Of a stretch of DNA of 64,000 nucleotides, positions 1 through 11,855 are shown piece by piece. The first letter of the stretch is position 1, and every line of letters starts with the position of its first letter. The notes under the pieces are model-generated. The model ran no database searches. It was given only the letters and a program-made list of their open reading frames with translations, and was not told the DNA's origin. The translations under genes were made by a program, and so were the position numbers. This stretch comes from Pisolithus tinctorius (lineage: Eukaryota > Basidiomycota > Agaricomycetes > Boletales > Pisolithaceae). The stretch lies in the NCBI GenBank assembly GCA_024663395.1, contig JANFAH010000007.1:1798001-1862000 (forward strand). Direction: 5' to 3'.

Positions 1-398
1 TGTTTTATTTCTTGCCTTTGTTTTTGTGTTTGTACCCCTGGACTTGGTGACGAGCAGCCGCGTCGCTGACTAAGCACATGTGCTGTGTTCGCGCGAGTTC
101 AGTTTACCATAACAACCAATCCATGCCACCGGCCCTCAGTAGTAGGGTGATTTAGTCTCGCATTTCGGCGAGTTTTTGAAGTTAGATTTATTACTTTGGG
201 GAGTACCCAAAGTGCCAGGAGGACTGGCAAGAGTATTAGACAGGCACAGCTAAGTATCTTTTTTCTAGTTCGCATTTTTTACTTTTTTACTACACTTCTT
301 TCTCCAGAGAGAACCTCCCTTTTGGGTCGAGAATTATACTCGCCCATCATTACTGACTATTACTATTTCTAGGTACATCTATTTTACCTATTCCTACA
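1..398 (+). repeat. LTR C, 3' part (cut by window edge)
   Basis: Nearly identical to the LTRs at 52779-53243 and 59713-60176. Only about the first 70 bp are missing, because the window starts inside it. It ends in CCTACA, the canonical end of this LTR class. It abuts LTR E directly, so it inserted into that LTR. Whether it is a solo LTR or the 3' LTR of a longer element lies outside the window. Confidence 0.9.
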
Positions 399-576
399 GT
401 GGAGTTCAGCAGAGTTGGTCAGAACATGGACAGGGGACCTCGGAGAGGTGTGGAGATGTGTCGGGAGGGTCGGAGGAGCGTGGGAACACGTCGGAGGAGG
501 GCGGAGAAGTGTGGGAACATGTTGGAGGAGGGTGGAGTAGGTGTCATGGGCTTACGCTAGTGTCATGGCCATGACA
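399..576 (-). repeat. LTR E, 5' fragment
   Basis: The reverse complement starts TGTCATGGCCATGACAC and follows the first part of LTR E at 22138-22916. About 178 of roughly 779 bp remain, because LTR C interrupts it at 398/399. It sits inside Gypsy-B gag; the base run at 577-581 (TCAGG, reverse complement CCTGA) would be one copy of its target duplication. Confidence 0.8.
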
Positions 577-1037
577 TCAGGCTCATGTAACTTGGTCCTG
601 CTTGAGGACTCAGGACTAGTACGGGCATTGCAAGCCAACAATTTGATGGCCAATGTGAGGTTGTCCAAGACCGTAATGGTGGGCTCGGTGTCCAGATCTG
701 GGAAGTCTGGTTCATCCTCTGGATCATTCTCATCTGGATTCTCATCACCAGGACCATTATCACCAGGGTCATCATTGTCTGGGTTATTATCATCATCGTC
801 ACCCAGCCCATCATTGCTGGGGTCACCCTCAGGGATGGGAGCAGTGGGGTGATGTGGTGTAGGGGTATTAGATGTGCAGGCTGAAAAGCCCCTGAAGGGA
901 CTGATGGGATCTGGGGAGTGCCTAGTGGTGCCCAAGGCAGCTAGTGCTGTCTCACAGCGGGTGCCACTGGCTGAGGCAGAGTTGGGATTTGTGGCAGAGC
1001 AGCCATGGGGAGGTTGAAAACGAGTCTTGGTTGCCAT
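577..1037 (-). pseudogene. gag: Gypsy-B gag N-terminal fragment
   Basis: This is the first ~150 codons of a Ty3/Gypsy capsid polyprotein. It starts at the Met just after the 5' LTR and has the low-complexity Asp/Asn/Pro-rich segment seen in the copies at 27562 and 33636. The frame is intact as far as the LTR E insertion at 576, which cuts gag before the capsid core. Together with LTR B (1076-1601) it is the 5' end of a minus-strand Gypsy-B. The rest is absent from this side of the window. Confidence 0.85.
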
Positions 1038-1075
1038 GATGGTTTAGACCCACACAAGTGGCAAGTCTGAAATAC

Positions 1076-1601
1076 TGTCAAGTTCAGGATGTCTGGGTTG
1101 AGGCTGGACCAGAGACCAAAGTGGGTGCAAGGCCAAGGGGTTGGGGTCAGGGGGGGGGGTCGAAGACACAGATGATTGGACTGATTGGACTTAGCAACTG
1201 AGGATGCAGTGCTATTCCCTTGCATGGGTCTCAGTCTGAGTCCGAGGCCAAGATGGGGTTATCAGAGTTAACTTTGTTGATTTCAGACTGAGGGGTACAG
1301 GCTGAGTATCTACAGGTTTATATACCAGAAGTAACTATAGTATGGAGACTGGTAATGCCAGTCTCACAAAGATTGCTAAGGTGATTGGTAAGACAGGTAT
1401 TAGTAAGATATGACTAAGACAACAGAGACCAGGACAGAGTGGACTGGGGACACGACCAGGCAGGACTTATCTGAAGTGACAGACACTGCAAAGCAGTGTT
1501 CACTGCACTAGACCAACTGGAGATATGGGATTGGTGAGGCCGAGGCCAGACTGAGTGAGCACGAGGCTGAGTCCAGCCAGGGTCAAGACACAACTATGAC
1601 A
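1076..1601 (-). repeat. LTR B (5' LTR of a truncated Gypsy-B)
   Basis: Read on the minus strand it starts TGTCATAGTTGTG and ends in TTGACA. It is about 526 bp, like the 525-bp LTR pair at 33073 and 49121. It carries a TATATAAA-like core promoter. On its right it interrupts the Gypsy-I pol frame at 1602, so this Gypsy-B inserted into Gypsy-I. Confidence 0.9.
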
Positions 1602-3754
1602 GGGTACCACTAGCTGATGCTGTCCCTGGGGATCCTTCCTCCACAGTTCTCTCCCTTTCACGAAATACCAAGTCACAAGATGCACTAGGCTTTCCAATCC
1701 CGCCTCTTCCATCCCTTCAGGCATTTTCTTTGTCTCCAAAAACTCCTTCACCACTCTCATCCTCTCCTCCCTCTGCTTCGCTTTCTCTGACCTCGGAATT
1801 TCGGGCTCAAGAACTCCAGGCATTGATTCTTTGACAGTAAAGATTCCTAGACTCTGTGACAGGGGGAGAGATGAGTCTGACACAATGCTTGGAATTTCCA
1901 AGGGGTAAGGTTGAGACTTGAAACACACTTCCCTATGATTCAAGAGCTCAACTGTGAAAGCCCCACACTCATCTATCCAATCCTCATAGTCCTCGACTCC
2001 CTCCTCATCTTCTTCTGCCCTCAGCCTCCTCAAGAGTCCATCTGGCACTGTGTGCTTGTGTGCTGGAACATGTATGAGCTCAAAGTTGAATAGGAGAATT
2101 CCAGCAATCCAACAATTTATGGTCGTGTTAGGCTGTAGATTGGGATTGTTAATCATCCCTTTGATATATTGTGCATCCACCTCAACAACAAAATTCTGCA
2201 TGCTGAAGATATGAAGTCAGACATCATGCAAAGCATGGAAAAGTCCAAATAGCTCCAGCTTAGCTTGGCTGTAGCAATGTTCACGATCATTGAGGGTTAT
2301 CAAGCCAAACCTAGCAGGGTAGCATTTTCTGTCTTCCCCTTCCTGCATGAGGAGGTACCCAACAGCGATGTTAGAAGTGTTGACTGCTAAGATGACTTTC
2401 CTTTCAGAATTATAGTCAATAGTTCACAATGCAGGGGATGAGATGATTGCCTGGCAGAGGTACTCCATGGCTTCCCTATGTTCATCATGGAATTTGAAGG
2501 GAACGTCCTTCTTGGTCAGCTTGATGAGGGGACAGGCATGTTTGGCCAAGTCTTTGATGCAGATCCTGCAGTATGAGCAGAGACCTAAAAATCTGCATAC
2601 TTCAGTAACATTTGTGCAGTAAGGCCAATCTTTAATCTTCTGGACTTTAGTTTCATCTGGAATTCTACCCTTGAATGACACCTTATGCCCAACCACTATG
2701 ATAGATGGCACAGTGATGACACATTTCTTTGCTGACATGGTGGCTCCTGCATGATGCAGACAGTGTAAGACTTGGTTGACATTCTGCAGGTGCTCCCAGA
2801 TGAAGCATCTAATCCTGGAATTCTGTGGAATTGTTTCATAGGTCCTGTTGGGATTTTGGTAGAGAGACTTGGGGCCTTTAATAGAACAGTTGTTGATAAA
2901 TGGAATGGTTACTTCTGGAATTTTGTCCTTTAAGATCCAGCAGATGTCTCCATGGAAAATTTGGACAGCATTCATGTGAGTCGAAGGGTACCAATCAGAG
3001 TTTGGAAGGTAGTGAGGTCGCAGTAATCATCGTGTATGGTGCGATGATCATATCTGACCATAAGATCTAAAATTCTGTAGACTGAATGACAAGCGAAGGC
3101 TTCAGCAATTGAATCAACAAAAGGGGGAATAGCTGAGTCCTGGATAGACACAGCATTTAGAGGTTGTAAGTCATGGATGAGGCACAGAGATTTTCCATCC
3201 TTCTTGACTACACAGAACCATTTTGAGTGATAGGATGAAGTAGACAGTTCATAAACTCCTGCAGAAATCTTTTCTTTGATGATGTTAATGACTTCATGGA
3301 AAATAGCAGGAGGAATGGGAATATTTCACTCAGTCCAAGGCTTGTGAGCTAGCATAGGTATCTTCAGGGGCAGGAACATGTCCTCTCAAAAGGTCCCTCT
3401 CTCTGAAGTGTCCCAAGCAAAGGCACCTCCTTGCTCCCTGACCAACCACCATACTAGGTCTAACTCAGTAGGCCAAAGGAACCCTGCCAGGTCCAGATTG
3501 AGCTTGTCAGCTCTTTCCTGAGTAAACCTGGAACCTGGCATGAACAGAGGGGGCTGAGTAGGTAAAACAGGCAGATCTGTGAGTGGGTCTTTGGCCTCCT
3601 GATGCTCTACCTGGAATTCTGCTGGCATCAATGTTGGTACTGGCCTCACCTTCCTTGCTACAGGTTTGTATTTTAAGACATGATAAATGGGATCAAACTG
3701 ATAAGTAGAGCATAAGGCAGAGATTGTCAGTGGAGAAATGGTAGTAGCAGACAA
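1602..3754 (-). pseudogene. pol: Gypsy-I pol: reverse transcriptase and RNase H, decayed
   Basis: Minus-strand frames 3754-3386, about 3380-2980, 2975-2424 and 2201-1602 read in order as the pol N-terminus, reverse transcriptase and RNase H of a Ty3/Gypsy element. Visible blocks are the VVKKDGKSLCLIHD-type RT motif, the GHKVSFKGRIPDETKVQKI block and the RNase H end with VPAHKHTVPDGLLRR. At least four stops or frameshifts break it. The integrase is cut off at 1602 by LTR B of a younger Gypsy-B. The pol start (KYKPVARKVRPV) closely matches the intact element D at the right end of the window, so the two belong to one clade. Confidence 0.85.
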
Positions 3755-3823
3755 AAACAGGAAAGGATCAGTTGGGGAAACAGAACTAGTGTCAAAGGGA
3801 TTGACAGGGGGTGTACTGTTGCC

Positions 3824-5530
3824 TCATAAATTGTAGATAAATGCCACAGCAGAATTTATGGCAGTGTCTGTGGGCAGAAATGTGGTAGACTTCAAAGGGC
3901 ATAAAGGTGGATCAGAAACATAAAGTGAACACACAGAGAAAGCGCAGTCCTGGTCTCCTTGCAGATCATATGAGTCCTCAACTGATATTAAAAACCCTGT
4001 TTGGGTGGATTCATGTGGTGACACATTTGTTTTTGTGTGAAGAAGTCTTCTTTGTCTTTGGAATTTACAAAACATGGAAGGGGTTGCAGTCTGTTGCAAG
4101 GTTGTGTCAGAATTAAAACTTGTTTCCCAGAATTAGGGTCATGGATTTCTAGGGACTGTTCTCCATCACGGAAATCACAAAGGACACTGGAGAGTAGGCA
4201 GAAGAAGGGTTGACTGAGCAGTAAGTTGAAAGGCATGCGATCAATGACCTGGATTTGTAGATGGGCCTCAACATTTCCTATGTGCAAGGTGGCATTCTCT
4301 ATGACCCCAAGGGTGCTTTCTTTGGATTGGTTAGTGGCCTCCAGAGTTATGGTCATGTCAGTACAGAGTGGGGCCTCTAAGGCTTCCCACAACTCCCATC
4401 ACAAGGCCACTACCTGGCATCTGCTGTCCAGAATACATTCGACATGGAGTTTGTCCATCAAGATTCCATCAACAGCACATAAGGGAGCCATAGCGAGGCC
4501 TATGCACTTCCCTTCTGTGTCTCTGACCCAGTACTGCTTGTAGGATGCCCAGGCAGCTGAGGGTGTTGCATCTGATGTGGTTTCTAAACTCCCAATCATT
4601 ATCTTCTTTGTCGCAGCCAGTTCTCTGACCTGCTTGCAAATCTCTGGGCTGACAGCTAATAGGTCTTTAGTGGAGATTTCCATTTTTGCATCTAAGACTT
4701 GGTTTATGATCTGCTTGGTCACCACAGCCTCATCAAAGCTGCTTTGGTAATGGAATTGAGGTGTGGAATTTGTAGATGGCTTAGGCTTCTGGAGATCTGT
4801 AAGATTAGGAGCAACTGGAGTTTTTCCAGCTGTTGGGGCTTCTGAAGATGAGGCAGGGTTAGCTGGAGCAGAATTACTGACTGGGATAGGGGGCACTGGC
4901 GCATTGGCTGACACTGGGACTGCTAGTGCCAGCCTTTGATGACAAACTGGGACTTCTATGCTGTCAAAGCAAGCTGTCTTCTTTTTCTTGATAGTGTTTT
5001 TCAACTCTTCTACCTGCACATAAGCCCTTGCTAAGGCACATTGGTCTTCTTCATCAGCATCCTCTTCTAGGTCCTCATTGACTAAATAGGATGAAGGGTG
5101 TAGGTCAACTTGATATTCTGAAGCATCCTCATTGCTGAAGAACATAGTGCTGACAAGATGGGGAGGAGTATCATGCCCACAGGATGAGGTTGACTGCTGG
5201 CTGGGTCGCTGAACTGAGACAAGGTTTGCCAAGGCAATGATCGAGTCGCACATGGCAAGGAAGTTATTGATCTTTTCCTTGAAATTATGACCTGCAGCTG
5301 TCCTAGGAATGTCAGAGCTGTCTGGCATGAAAACTCTTCCTCCAATCAGGGAGCATTTCCCAGCTTGTACATATTTGTGACACAGCACACACTCTGCAGT
5401 TCTGTGGCCATCTGTTCCTCTGCAGAAGAAACACCATGGATCAAAGGAATGATGGAATTGGCCTTCTTGACCTTGTTGAGGAGGTGAGGCAGAAACAGGT
5501 TGCTGAGCAACATGAACATATTCTCATTTC
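3824..5530 (-). pseudogene. Gypsy-I gag C-terminus with zinc knuckle, and protease
   Basis: From about 5450 downward the minus strand shows a CCHC-like knuckle (CFFCRGTDGHRTAEC), then an acidic linker, then a retropepsin-like domain. The main open stretch is 5388-4399, continued in 4392-3988. The domain order and the DLLAVSPE..RELA block match element D (62700-63100). The protease active site reads DSR instead of DSG, and a stop splits the domain at about 4397, so it should be inactive. G-to-A/C-to-T changes explain most of the damage. Confidence 0.8.
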
Positions 5531-5610
5531 AAAATAGTAGGGACAGTTGGCAAGGAAGATGGAGCAGAATTCTGGGGAAACAGTGCTGACAAATCTGGCT
5601 GAGGAAGGTT

Positions 5611-6700
5611 TCATTTGGCCCCACTGAGCAGGTAGTTGGTATGTTTATAGACTATATAGAACTCCCATGGTTTGTTGATGTCATGATCTAAGTCAGAGAG
5701 TTGCAATTGCATGAGCAAGGCATTCCAAAACCTCAGGGGAAACCCCTCAAGGAATTTCTCGTTGATGTAGTCCTCAGGGAGTTTCTTCTTCTTCTGGACG
5801 AGGCTGAGGATGCATCGGAATTCCCAGACATATTTCCTGAGATCTTCCAGCGATCCCATCAGTTTCTGAACTTGATGGTAGAGTAAGGTTTCGAGGTCGG
5901 CTTTAGTATAGTGATGATCTTTCACTGAGGCACCTGGATAGTAGTTCAGGAGTTCTTTGGAAAATGCATCCCAGTCATTGAAGCCATTGGTTGCAGCATC
6001 TAAGGTGGACCAAAATTCTGCCTCATTGTGATTGGTGTAATGGATGACCCAGTGGATTTTATCTTTTCTGGTGTCAAGGCCAGCTTCAATGCAGAGTTGT
6101 TCGACATCTTCAAGGTAGTGAGTGATGTCTTCAGTACAACTGGAAAACTTCAGGGCTTTGTTAGAGCCCCTGAGTGGCATGTCTCTAGCTCCAGACATTA
6201 TGCGAGGTGGTGCAGGAGTCTGGTTCGGAATTCAAGGAGGGATAGGAGTGGAATTTGAGAGAGTCAAGGCAAGAGTACTCTGTATGGGTATTTGAGTAGA
6301 AAGGGTGATAGTGGAATTTGTGATTAGGGAGTGGGAAGGAAGGAGGAGCTGTTCAGCAGCTAGTTCTGAATCACTGGATGGTGAGGATGAAGAAGAAGTT
6401 AGTTCTGAGAGAGGTGAAAGTTCTTGATGTTCAGTGGGAGGATCGAAGGGTTCATCAAAGTTGAAGCCTCCTGGAAATGCTGGGTATAATGCCAAGGACT
6501 CTGGGCTCCGAAAGATCTCGTCTAAACCAAGGTCTGAGTCTGATGAGTGTGGCTCTGAAATATCTCTAGGATCAGCTACCAGAATTAAGATTTCTGATGA
6601 GGAAATAGATAGTCTGCAGAAGGGCTCTAGGAGCTCTTTGAGTTCAGTTCTTTGACAAGTGGGTTGTAAGAATCTCCTTTCCAGATCTACAGACCCCTCA
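5611..6700 (-). pseudogene. gag: Gypsy-I gag (capsid region)
   Basis: The 195-codon frame 6198-5611 is a retrotransposon gag core (ITHYLEDVEQLC, W-x(2)-Y-x(3)-E..FW, NYYPGA, DLETLL). It aligns with the gag cores of elements D (61180-61740) and C (53520-54100). Upstream (6700-6232, another frame) lies an acidic Ser-rich leader. No ATG is obvious at the start: the frame runs in from the LTR end and the conserved TGGAGCCCAC primer-binding-like stretch at 6700-6715. It is an inactive relic. Confidence 0.8.
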
Positions 6701-6718
6701 CAGTGGGCTCCAAAATGT

Positions 6719-7713
6719 TGTGGGACACGACTTCTGGGAAGCATGTGACTAGAGGAAGGGTAAAGGGAGAATTCCCTAGGATCATCCCAAGGGGTGCTGC
6801 ATGGAAGGAGAAGTTGAGAAAGGAACTAGAAGGTAGTGGGGGAATTCAAGCAAGAGCCATGGAATTTAATTCTGGACAGATGTAGACATGCAAGGAACAG
6901 CAAGGTGGGTATACAAAATTCCGAGAGGCCACTATGTGCCAAGAAGAGTGAATTCGAAGCAAAAGGGATATGGGATAAGGTGTGCAGGACTGGAGGACAC
7001 AGGAGACATGAAGACCACTGGGGACACTGAAGACACTGTAGACTCTATATACACACTTAGACTCTGGAAACTCTCGAACTTGCAGAACACACACAGATAG
7101 TGACTCCAAAGGTGGGTGGTATATTTCCAACATCATGGCAGAATTATATAGTACAGGGAAAGTAGGTATGAGTCAGAGTAAGGTGGGGCAGAAAAACTAA
7201 AATACCGGAAAATAAAGGAAAGGACATCAGATGTCAGTGAAATACAGATGCATGTGAAATAGTCCGGTGGGTAGTAGACAAGAGTAAGGATGGGACAATG
7301 GTAAGGGGTATCTTCCAACAGAATGAGAGTATGTGTACAAGTGGGAGGTGGAGCTGAGTGGCACAGGAGGGCAGAGCATAGCATACTGGCATGATGTCCA
7401 GCTTGCAGAATTTAGGGCAACAGGGGAAACTGGAGTTTTTTAGAGGTAAGTGGCATGGATGACTGGTGATGTGGATGAGTGGTGGCACAGCTACTGAATT
7501 CCAGATGACTCTGCATGAATGCAGAATTTCTGGATCAGCATTTTGATGACTGAGCAACATGCTGAAGGTTGGTAGAAACTCCGAAGGCAACAGGGGTTGG
7601 GAGGAAACATGAGGACACAAGTGGGAAAAATTCCGAAATGGGTTTGTCATAGAGCCTGTGGAATTTAGTGACAGATTCCTGTTCCAGCCTCAGGGAGTAT
7701 ACAGCTCCCTACA
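6719..7713 (-). repeat. LTR I (5' LTR of Gypsy-I)
   Basis: About 995 bp. On the minus strand it starts TGTAGGGAGCTGTATACTCCC (a hairpin, 20 nt shown in part) and ends GTGTCCCACA. It is followed at once by the TTTTGGAGCCCAC stretch common to elements C, D and I. It matches the pieces at 20391-21498. It interrupts Gypsy-B reverse transcriptase at 7713/7714; the flanking four bases CCAG (minus strand CTGG) also follow the LTR I copy ending at 21498. Confidence 0.85.
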
Positions 7714-8194
7714 CCAGAGCAATCCAAATGAGATGGTAGGCATGTCAAAGATCAATCTTTGTATAGATTTTGGCTTGGCTTGGTGAGTCCAAGAGATTGG
7801 AGATGAGCAGTGGTAGGTATCAGTCTTTCTTAGTGATTTTGTTGAGGCCATGGAAGTCTACACAGAGCCAGAGGGAGCTGTCCTTCTTCTTGACAAAGAG
7901 GACTGGTGCAGCCTACAGGGAGGAAGTTGGCCAAATGAAACCAGTGGTGAGGTTTTCATCAATGAAAGTCTGGAGAGCTTGGAGCTCAACCAGGGACAGC
8001 AAGTAGATGGTGCCTAATGGTGGTGTTGTTCCTTCTTCAAGCTCTATTTTCAGGTCATACTCCCAGTGAGGCAGGATTGCCAAGGCCTTGGCTTTACTGA
8101 AGACATCAGCAAAATCATGGTACTCCTCCAGGACATTGGGTAAGGCCAGGGGAGAGGAAGCCAAGGATGATCAGGCTTGAACTGAGTCTGAGGG
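7714..8194 (-). pseudogene. pol: Gypsy-B pol fragment (start of RT)
   Basis: Minus-strand codons match 43490-43925 of the complete Gypsy-B: EYHDFADVFSKAKAL, the TPPLGTIY block, [12 protein letters not shown] and NKITKKD. Several stops are present. The left end is cut by LTR I at 7713, the right end by the Copia LTR at 8195. The five bases before the Copia (GAGGG, 8190-8194) pair with GAGGG (minus strand) at 29919-29923. This scrap is therefore the direct continuation of the Gypsy-B whose 5' part lies at 27035-29923. Confidence 0.85.
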
Positions 8195-8486
8195 TGTTGA
8201 GAATGTGATCCAGAATTACAGTAGCATCTCAGAGTTTCACCCAGAGGGCTTGGAATTTCTCCCCAACCCTCAGAATTAAATTCGGATGTCAACATGCTTA
8301 CTAATTACCATACTATAAATTTTCTGCACCATTGTCTTCCACCTCAGTGACTACTTTGTACACTGAGGTGAGTATAGCTGGATTCCTGCTCATTTACTTG
8401 GTACTGACATAGTGCAGAAACTCATACCTTTGTTAGGTACTAATACAGTGACTACTTTGTACACTGAGAAACTCATACCTTCATTA
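8195..8486 (+). repeat. LTR F (5' LTR of Copia)
   Basis: 292 bp, the same length as the minus-strand copy at 29924-30215 and over 90% alike by eye. It starts TGTTGAGAATG and ends ACCTTCATTA. It is followed by GGTTATGAGCCC, a plausible tRNA primer site for Copia. It contains two copies of a GTGACTACTT..ACACTGAG repeat. It is flanked on the left by GAGGG. Confidence 0.85.
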
Positions 8487-8550
8487 GGTTATGAGCCCTG
8501 CTCTCATGCTCTAATTCCGAAAGAGTTAATACACAGCATCAATACCCACT

Positions 8551-10204
8551 ATGGCAAAAGACGATCATTCCTTACAAGTCCCAACCCTAAATGTGGATGG
8601 AAGCAACTGGCTATATTACAAGGCTCAGGTTCAATGGGCTGTCAGTTTGAAAGGGCTGATTGGACACCTGACTGGCTTGGATGCAAAACCAGAGGACCCT
8701 TCAGCAGGGAAAGACACCTCCTGGAAGCCCACAGCCACAGAGCAAAAACTTGTTGATGAATACCCAGAAAAACTCCAGCAATGGGCAAAGGACAATCAAT
8801 ACATCAAGCAAGTGATTGCTGTGTTGCTCCTGGAATCTCTGTTCCTTTGAGTCCTGAAGGAAGAGACTGCGAAGAGTGTGTGGGGTGTCCTCACCAACCT
8901 TTTCCAAAACTGCTCTTGCATTGTTGCAATCGGCCTTTGGAGAAAGCTCCAAGAATCCTGCTGTAGGAAAAGTCCAAGTAGCTGTATAATACAAGCTAGA
9001 TGGCTTAGATAACAACAATAAAAATGAAGGGAATGAATTGCTTGTCCCAAGGGATTCTGGACTGTCAAGACTAGAAGGTGAGACCCAGCACTTTGTAGTG
9101 GTAGTGATTTGTGACATGTGTGGTGTGGTCTGCAGAATAGTACTGGTGATGTGAGCAGTGTGAGCAGTATACATAGTTCGTGCGCAGTGGTATGCAAGAT
9201 GTGTGGTGTAGACAAAGTGAAAAAGAAACTTGTGGTGACCTTCCAAGTGGCAAAAGGTATCATTCTGTACCTAAGTACAGGGCTTTATAGTCCAGGCAAA
9301 CCCAGAACCTAAGTAAGACAAGGTACAGGTAAAAGAAAGCCACATGACAGTGTGTACAAACAAGACAGGCCAAACAGAGGCTGAGGGTATACTACTAACA
9401 AACAGGGAACAGAGACCAGAGCACAGCAGCCACAGGTATAGCATTGCACAAGAGGGAGTGAGGGCATGGGAAGGTAGTGCATGATCAACAGTGAGTGTGA
9501 GAGGGGAGGGGATGTAACAGTAGTCACAGAATGGTTAATGATAGGGGCTTATGCGTCCAGGGAATGCGGATTCCCCACACTGCTGTTTGGAAAAAGGTGA
9601 TGTCCATGCTCACTTTGACAAGATGCACACACTGTGCAAACAACTTGCCATGATTGGACAGTCAATCACAGACAATGACTTTGCAGCCATCATCCTCAGT
9701 TCACTTCCCACTTCTTATGACTCCAACCTCACAGCTATGATGTCTTCAGCCCTAGTCATGCAAAAGGACCTATCTCCAGACTTCATCATCAAAGTAATTT
9801 CTGACAAATATGATAGGCACCAAACACAGATGAAAAGGGGCAACTCTGGAAACTCTGGAAATTCCAAAGACATGGCTTACTCAGCGAAGGATGGAAAGAA
9901 GCCAAATTGTGAAAACTGTGGAAAGAAAGGTCATACAAAAGACCAATGCTGGGAAGAGGGTGGTGGAAAAGCTGGGCAAACGCCCAAGTGGTTCCAGAAC
10001 AAGGGCAAAGGGAAAAAGGAGAAAGGCTCCAGAAAAGTGGCCACTGCAGCCAGCACATCAGCCAGCTCAAGTGCACAGACCAGCACTGACCCCAAACCCA
10101 ATGGAGTTTGGCTAGCACACCCACAGGATGATGATTGGCTAATGGAAATTGCTGAGGAAGAAATTCCAAACCCCCAGGACATCATTAAGAAGATGCGTAC
10201 ATGA
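8551..10204 (+). pseudogene. gag: Copia gag, split by a solo LTR
   Basis: The ATG at 8551 opens a UBN2-type Copia gag (VDGSNWLYYKAQVQWAV). After a frameshift near 8845 and the LTR H insertion (8962-9579), the frame resumes as EKGDVHAHFDKMHTLC and runs to a CCHC knuckle (CENCGKKGHTKDQC, about 9910-9950). A basic Gly/Lys/Ser-rich tail follows. Across LTR H the coding text joins exactly when one CTGC copy is removed, which confirms the insertion. The 3' end overlaps the protease frame. It is damaged but recent enough to align throughout. Confidence 0.85.
8962..9579 (-). repeat. Solo LTR H in Copia gag
   Basis: About 618 bp, flanked by CTGC on both sides (8958-8961 and 9580-9583), a 4-bp target duplication. 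On the minus strand it begins TGTGGGGAATCCGCATTCCC, which forms the same terminal hairpin as LTRs C, D, G, I and J. It ends in TTTTCCTACA. No internal domain is present, so it is a solo LTR. Confidence 0.85.
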
Positions 10205-10611
10205 ACAACTACAACCATGTTCTCCTTGTGGGCAAAAACCTAAATTCTGCAGAAGAGACCATTCTGTTTGACTCTGGTGCTTCACATCATATGTCCTCCT
10301 ACTGCAGCAAATTCCTCAACTACAAGCCAATCATTCCAAAACCTATTACTGCTGCTGACAACCACACCTTCCATGCCATCAGAAAAGGTGACCTTGCAAT
10401 CTCACTCCCAAACAGCACTGCACAAACCCACATTCAACTCAAGGATGTGCTCTATGCTCCCAAGATGGGAATCATGCTTGTTTCTGTCAGCAAACTTGAT
10501 GTCACTGGGTATGCAGCATTATTCCAAGACAAGCATTGTCAAATTTTTGATGCTCAGAAAAAGAAAGTAGCTGAAATTCCAATGCAAAAAGGCCTCTATT
10601 GCCTCAAATGA
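10201..10611 (+). pseudogene. Copia protease domain
   Basis: An aspartic protease of the Copia type: the active-site block LFDSGASHHMS lies at residues 20-30 and the VLYAPKMG..LVSVSKL block follows. The 136-codon frame is intact. It sits between gag and integrase, as in all Ty1/Copia polyproteins. In the parent element it would have been one fused polyprotein, so the start codon at 10201 is only the first Met of the fragment. Confidence 0.8.
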
Positions 10612-10644
10612 GCTCATTGTGCCTTTGCAGGCCTAGCCAAGGCC

Positions 10645-11508
10645 ATGGAATCCTTAACCATGGAGGAGATTCACATCAGGCTTGGTCACATCACTCCTGA
10701 AGCCATCCGATGCATGCTCAAGGATGGCATGATCACCAGAATTAAACTGGATGAAGCACATTCCACCATGGGCACATGCAATTCATGTGAATATGCCAAA
10801 GCAACTTGGAAGCCCATCAGGAAGGAGCATGACCCACCCCACCATGAACATCTGGGCAATGAGGTCCACACAGATCTCTGGGGACCTTCTCTGGTCCAAA
10901 CCCCTGGCCACAGTCAGTACTACATGTCATTCATGGATGACCACACCTGCTACACCAAGCTGTACCTCCAGAAGACAAAAGCTGAGACCTTCATGTCATA
11001 CAAGGCCTATGAAGCATGGCTGAACACACAGTTCAATACCAAAGTCAAGTGACTTCACTCAGATCACAGGGGAGGGTATCTTAGTGCAGAATTTTCGGAA
11101 TATCTGAAATCCTGAGGCACAGAATGATGCATAACTGTCCATGATACCCCTGAACACAATGGAGTTGCAGAACAACTCAACAGAACACTCATTGAGCACA
11201 TACATGCGATGATTCATGCCAGTGGCCTACCCAAGAACCTCTGGGGGGAGGCCATCATGCATGCAACCTGCCTCAAAAACTGCTCATCAACTGGCCATCT
11301 AGGCACAAAAACTCCCTACAAAATGCTCTACCAAAGACCACCTGACCTCTCAAAAATCCCAGTCTGGGGATGTCATGTCAAGGTCCATGATACCTCTGGC
11401 TCCAAGCTAAACATGCAAGCCTGAGATGGACACTGGGTAGGTTTTGACCCTGAGAGCAATGGTCACTGCATCTACTGGCCTGACACACAAGCAATCAGAA
11501 CTGAACGA
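10645..11508 (+). pseudogene. Copia integrase (pre-integrase zinc region and core)
   Basis: The pre-integrase HHCC region (IRLGHITPEA..CNSCEYAK) is followed by the catalytic core. Core landmarks are VHTDLWGP (first Asp), LHSDHRGGY (second Asp, near 11060) and HNGVAEQLNRT (catalytic Glu, about 11170). Stops at about 11050, 11114 and 11422 interrupt it. The frame ends in mid-codon at LTR G. The missing continuation is at 52217-51686 on the minus strand and begins with the same ACGA that ends here (11505-11508). Confidence 0.85.
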
Positions 11509-11855
11509 TGTAGGGAATGTAATTTCCCTACTGGGGGAATTGTTTTATTTTGATGATTTTTCTTTATTTTGTTCTAGCTATCCCTATGCTACTTGTTCTT
11601 AGAGTTTCGCTTTTTTTGTTGCTTAGTCAGCACTACCTAGTGACTGGCATAGTTTTCCTTAAGAAAAAACAATAGACGAGTTACCACAGATGAGAGACAA
11701 GTTCGAGCAGGTTGCTCCCTGCACCAAGACAGCCTTAGAAGCCTTCAGACAACTATCAGGATCCTTGCTCAGGCTATAGAAGCCCCTTTGGCTTACTCTC
11801 TCCCCTCAGATTTCACTCTACCCTTCAACCTCCTCTTTAAATCTCATTTCCTACA
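11509..11855 (+). repeat. LTR G
   Basis: About 347 bp. It starts TGTAGGGAATGTAATTTCCC (perfect 8-bp hairpin) and ends CATTTCCTACA. Left flank is ACGA in Copia integrase; the right flank is GCGG, so no target duplication is visible. This LTR therefore marks a rearrangement junction rather than a clean solo insertion. Confidence 0.75.
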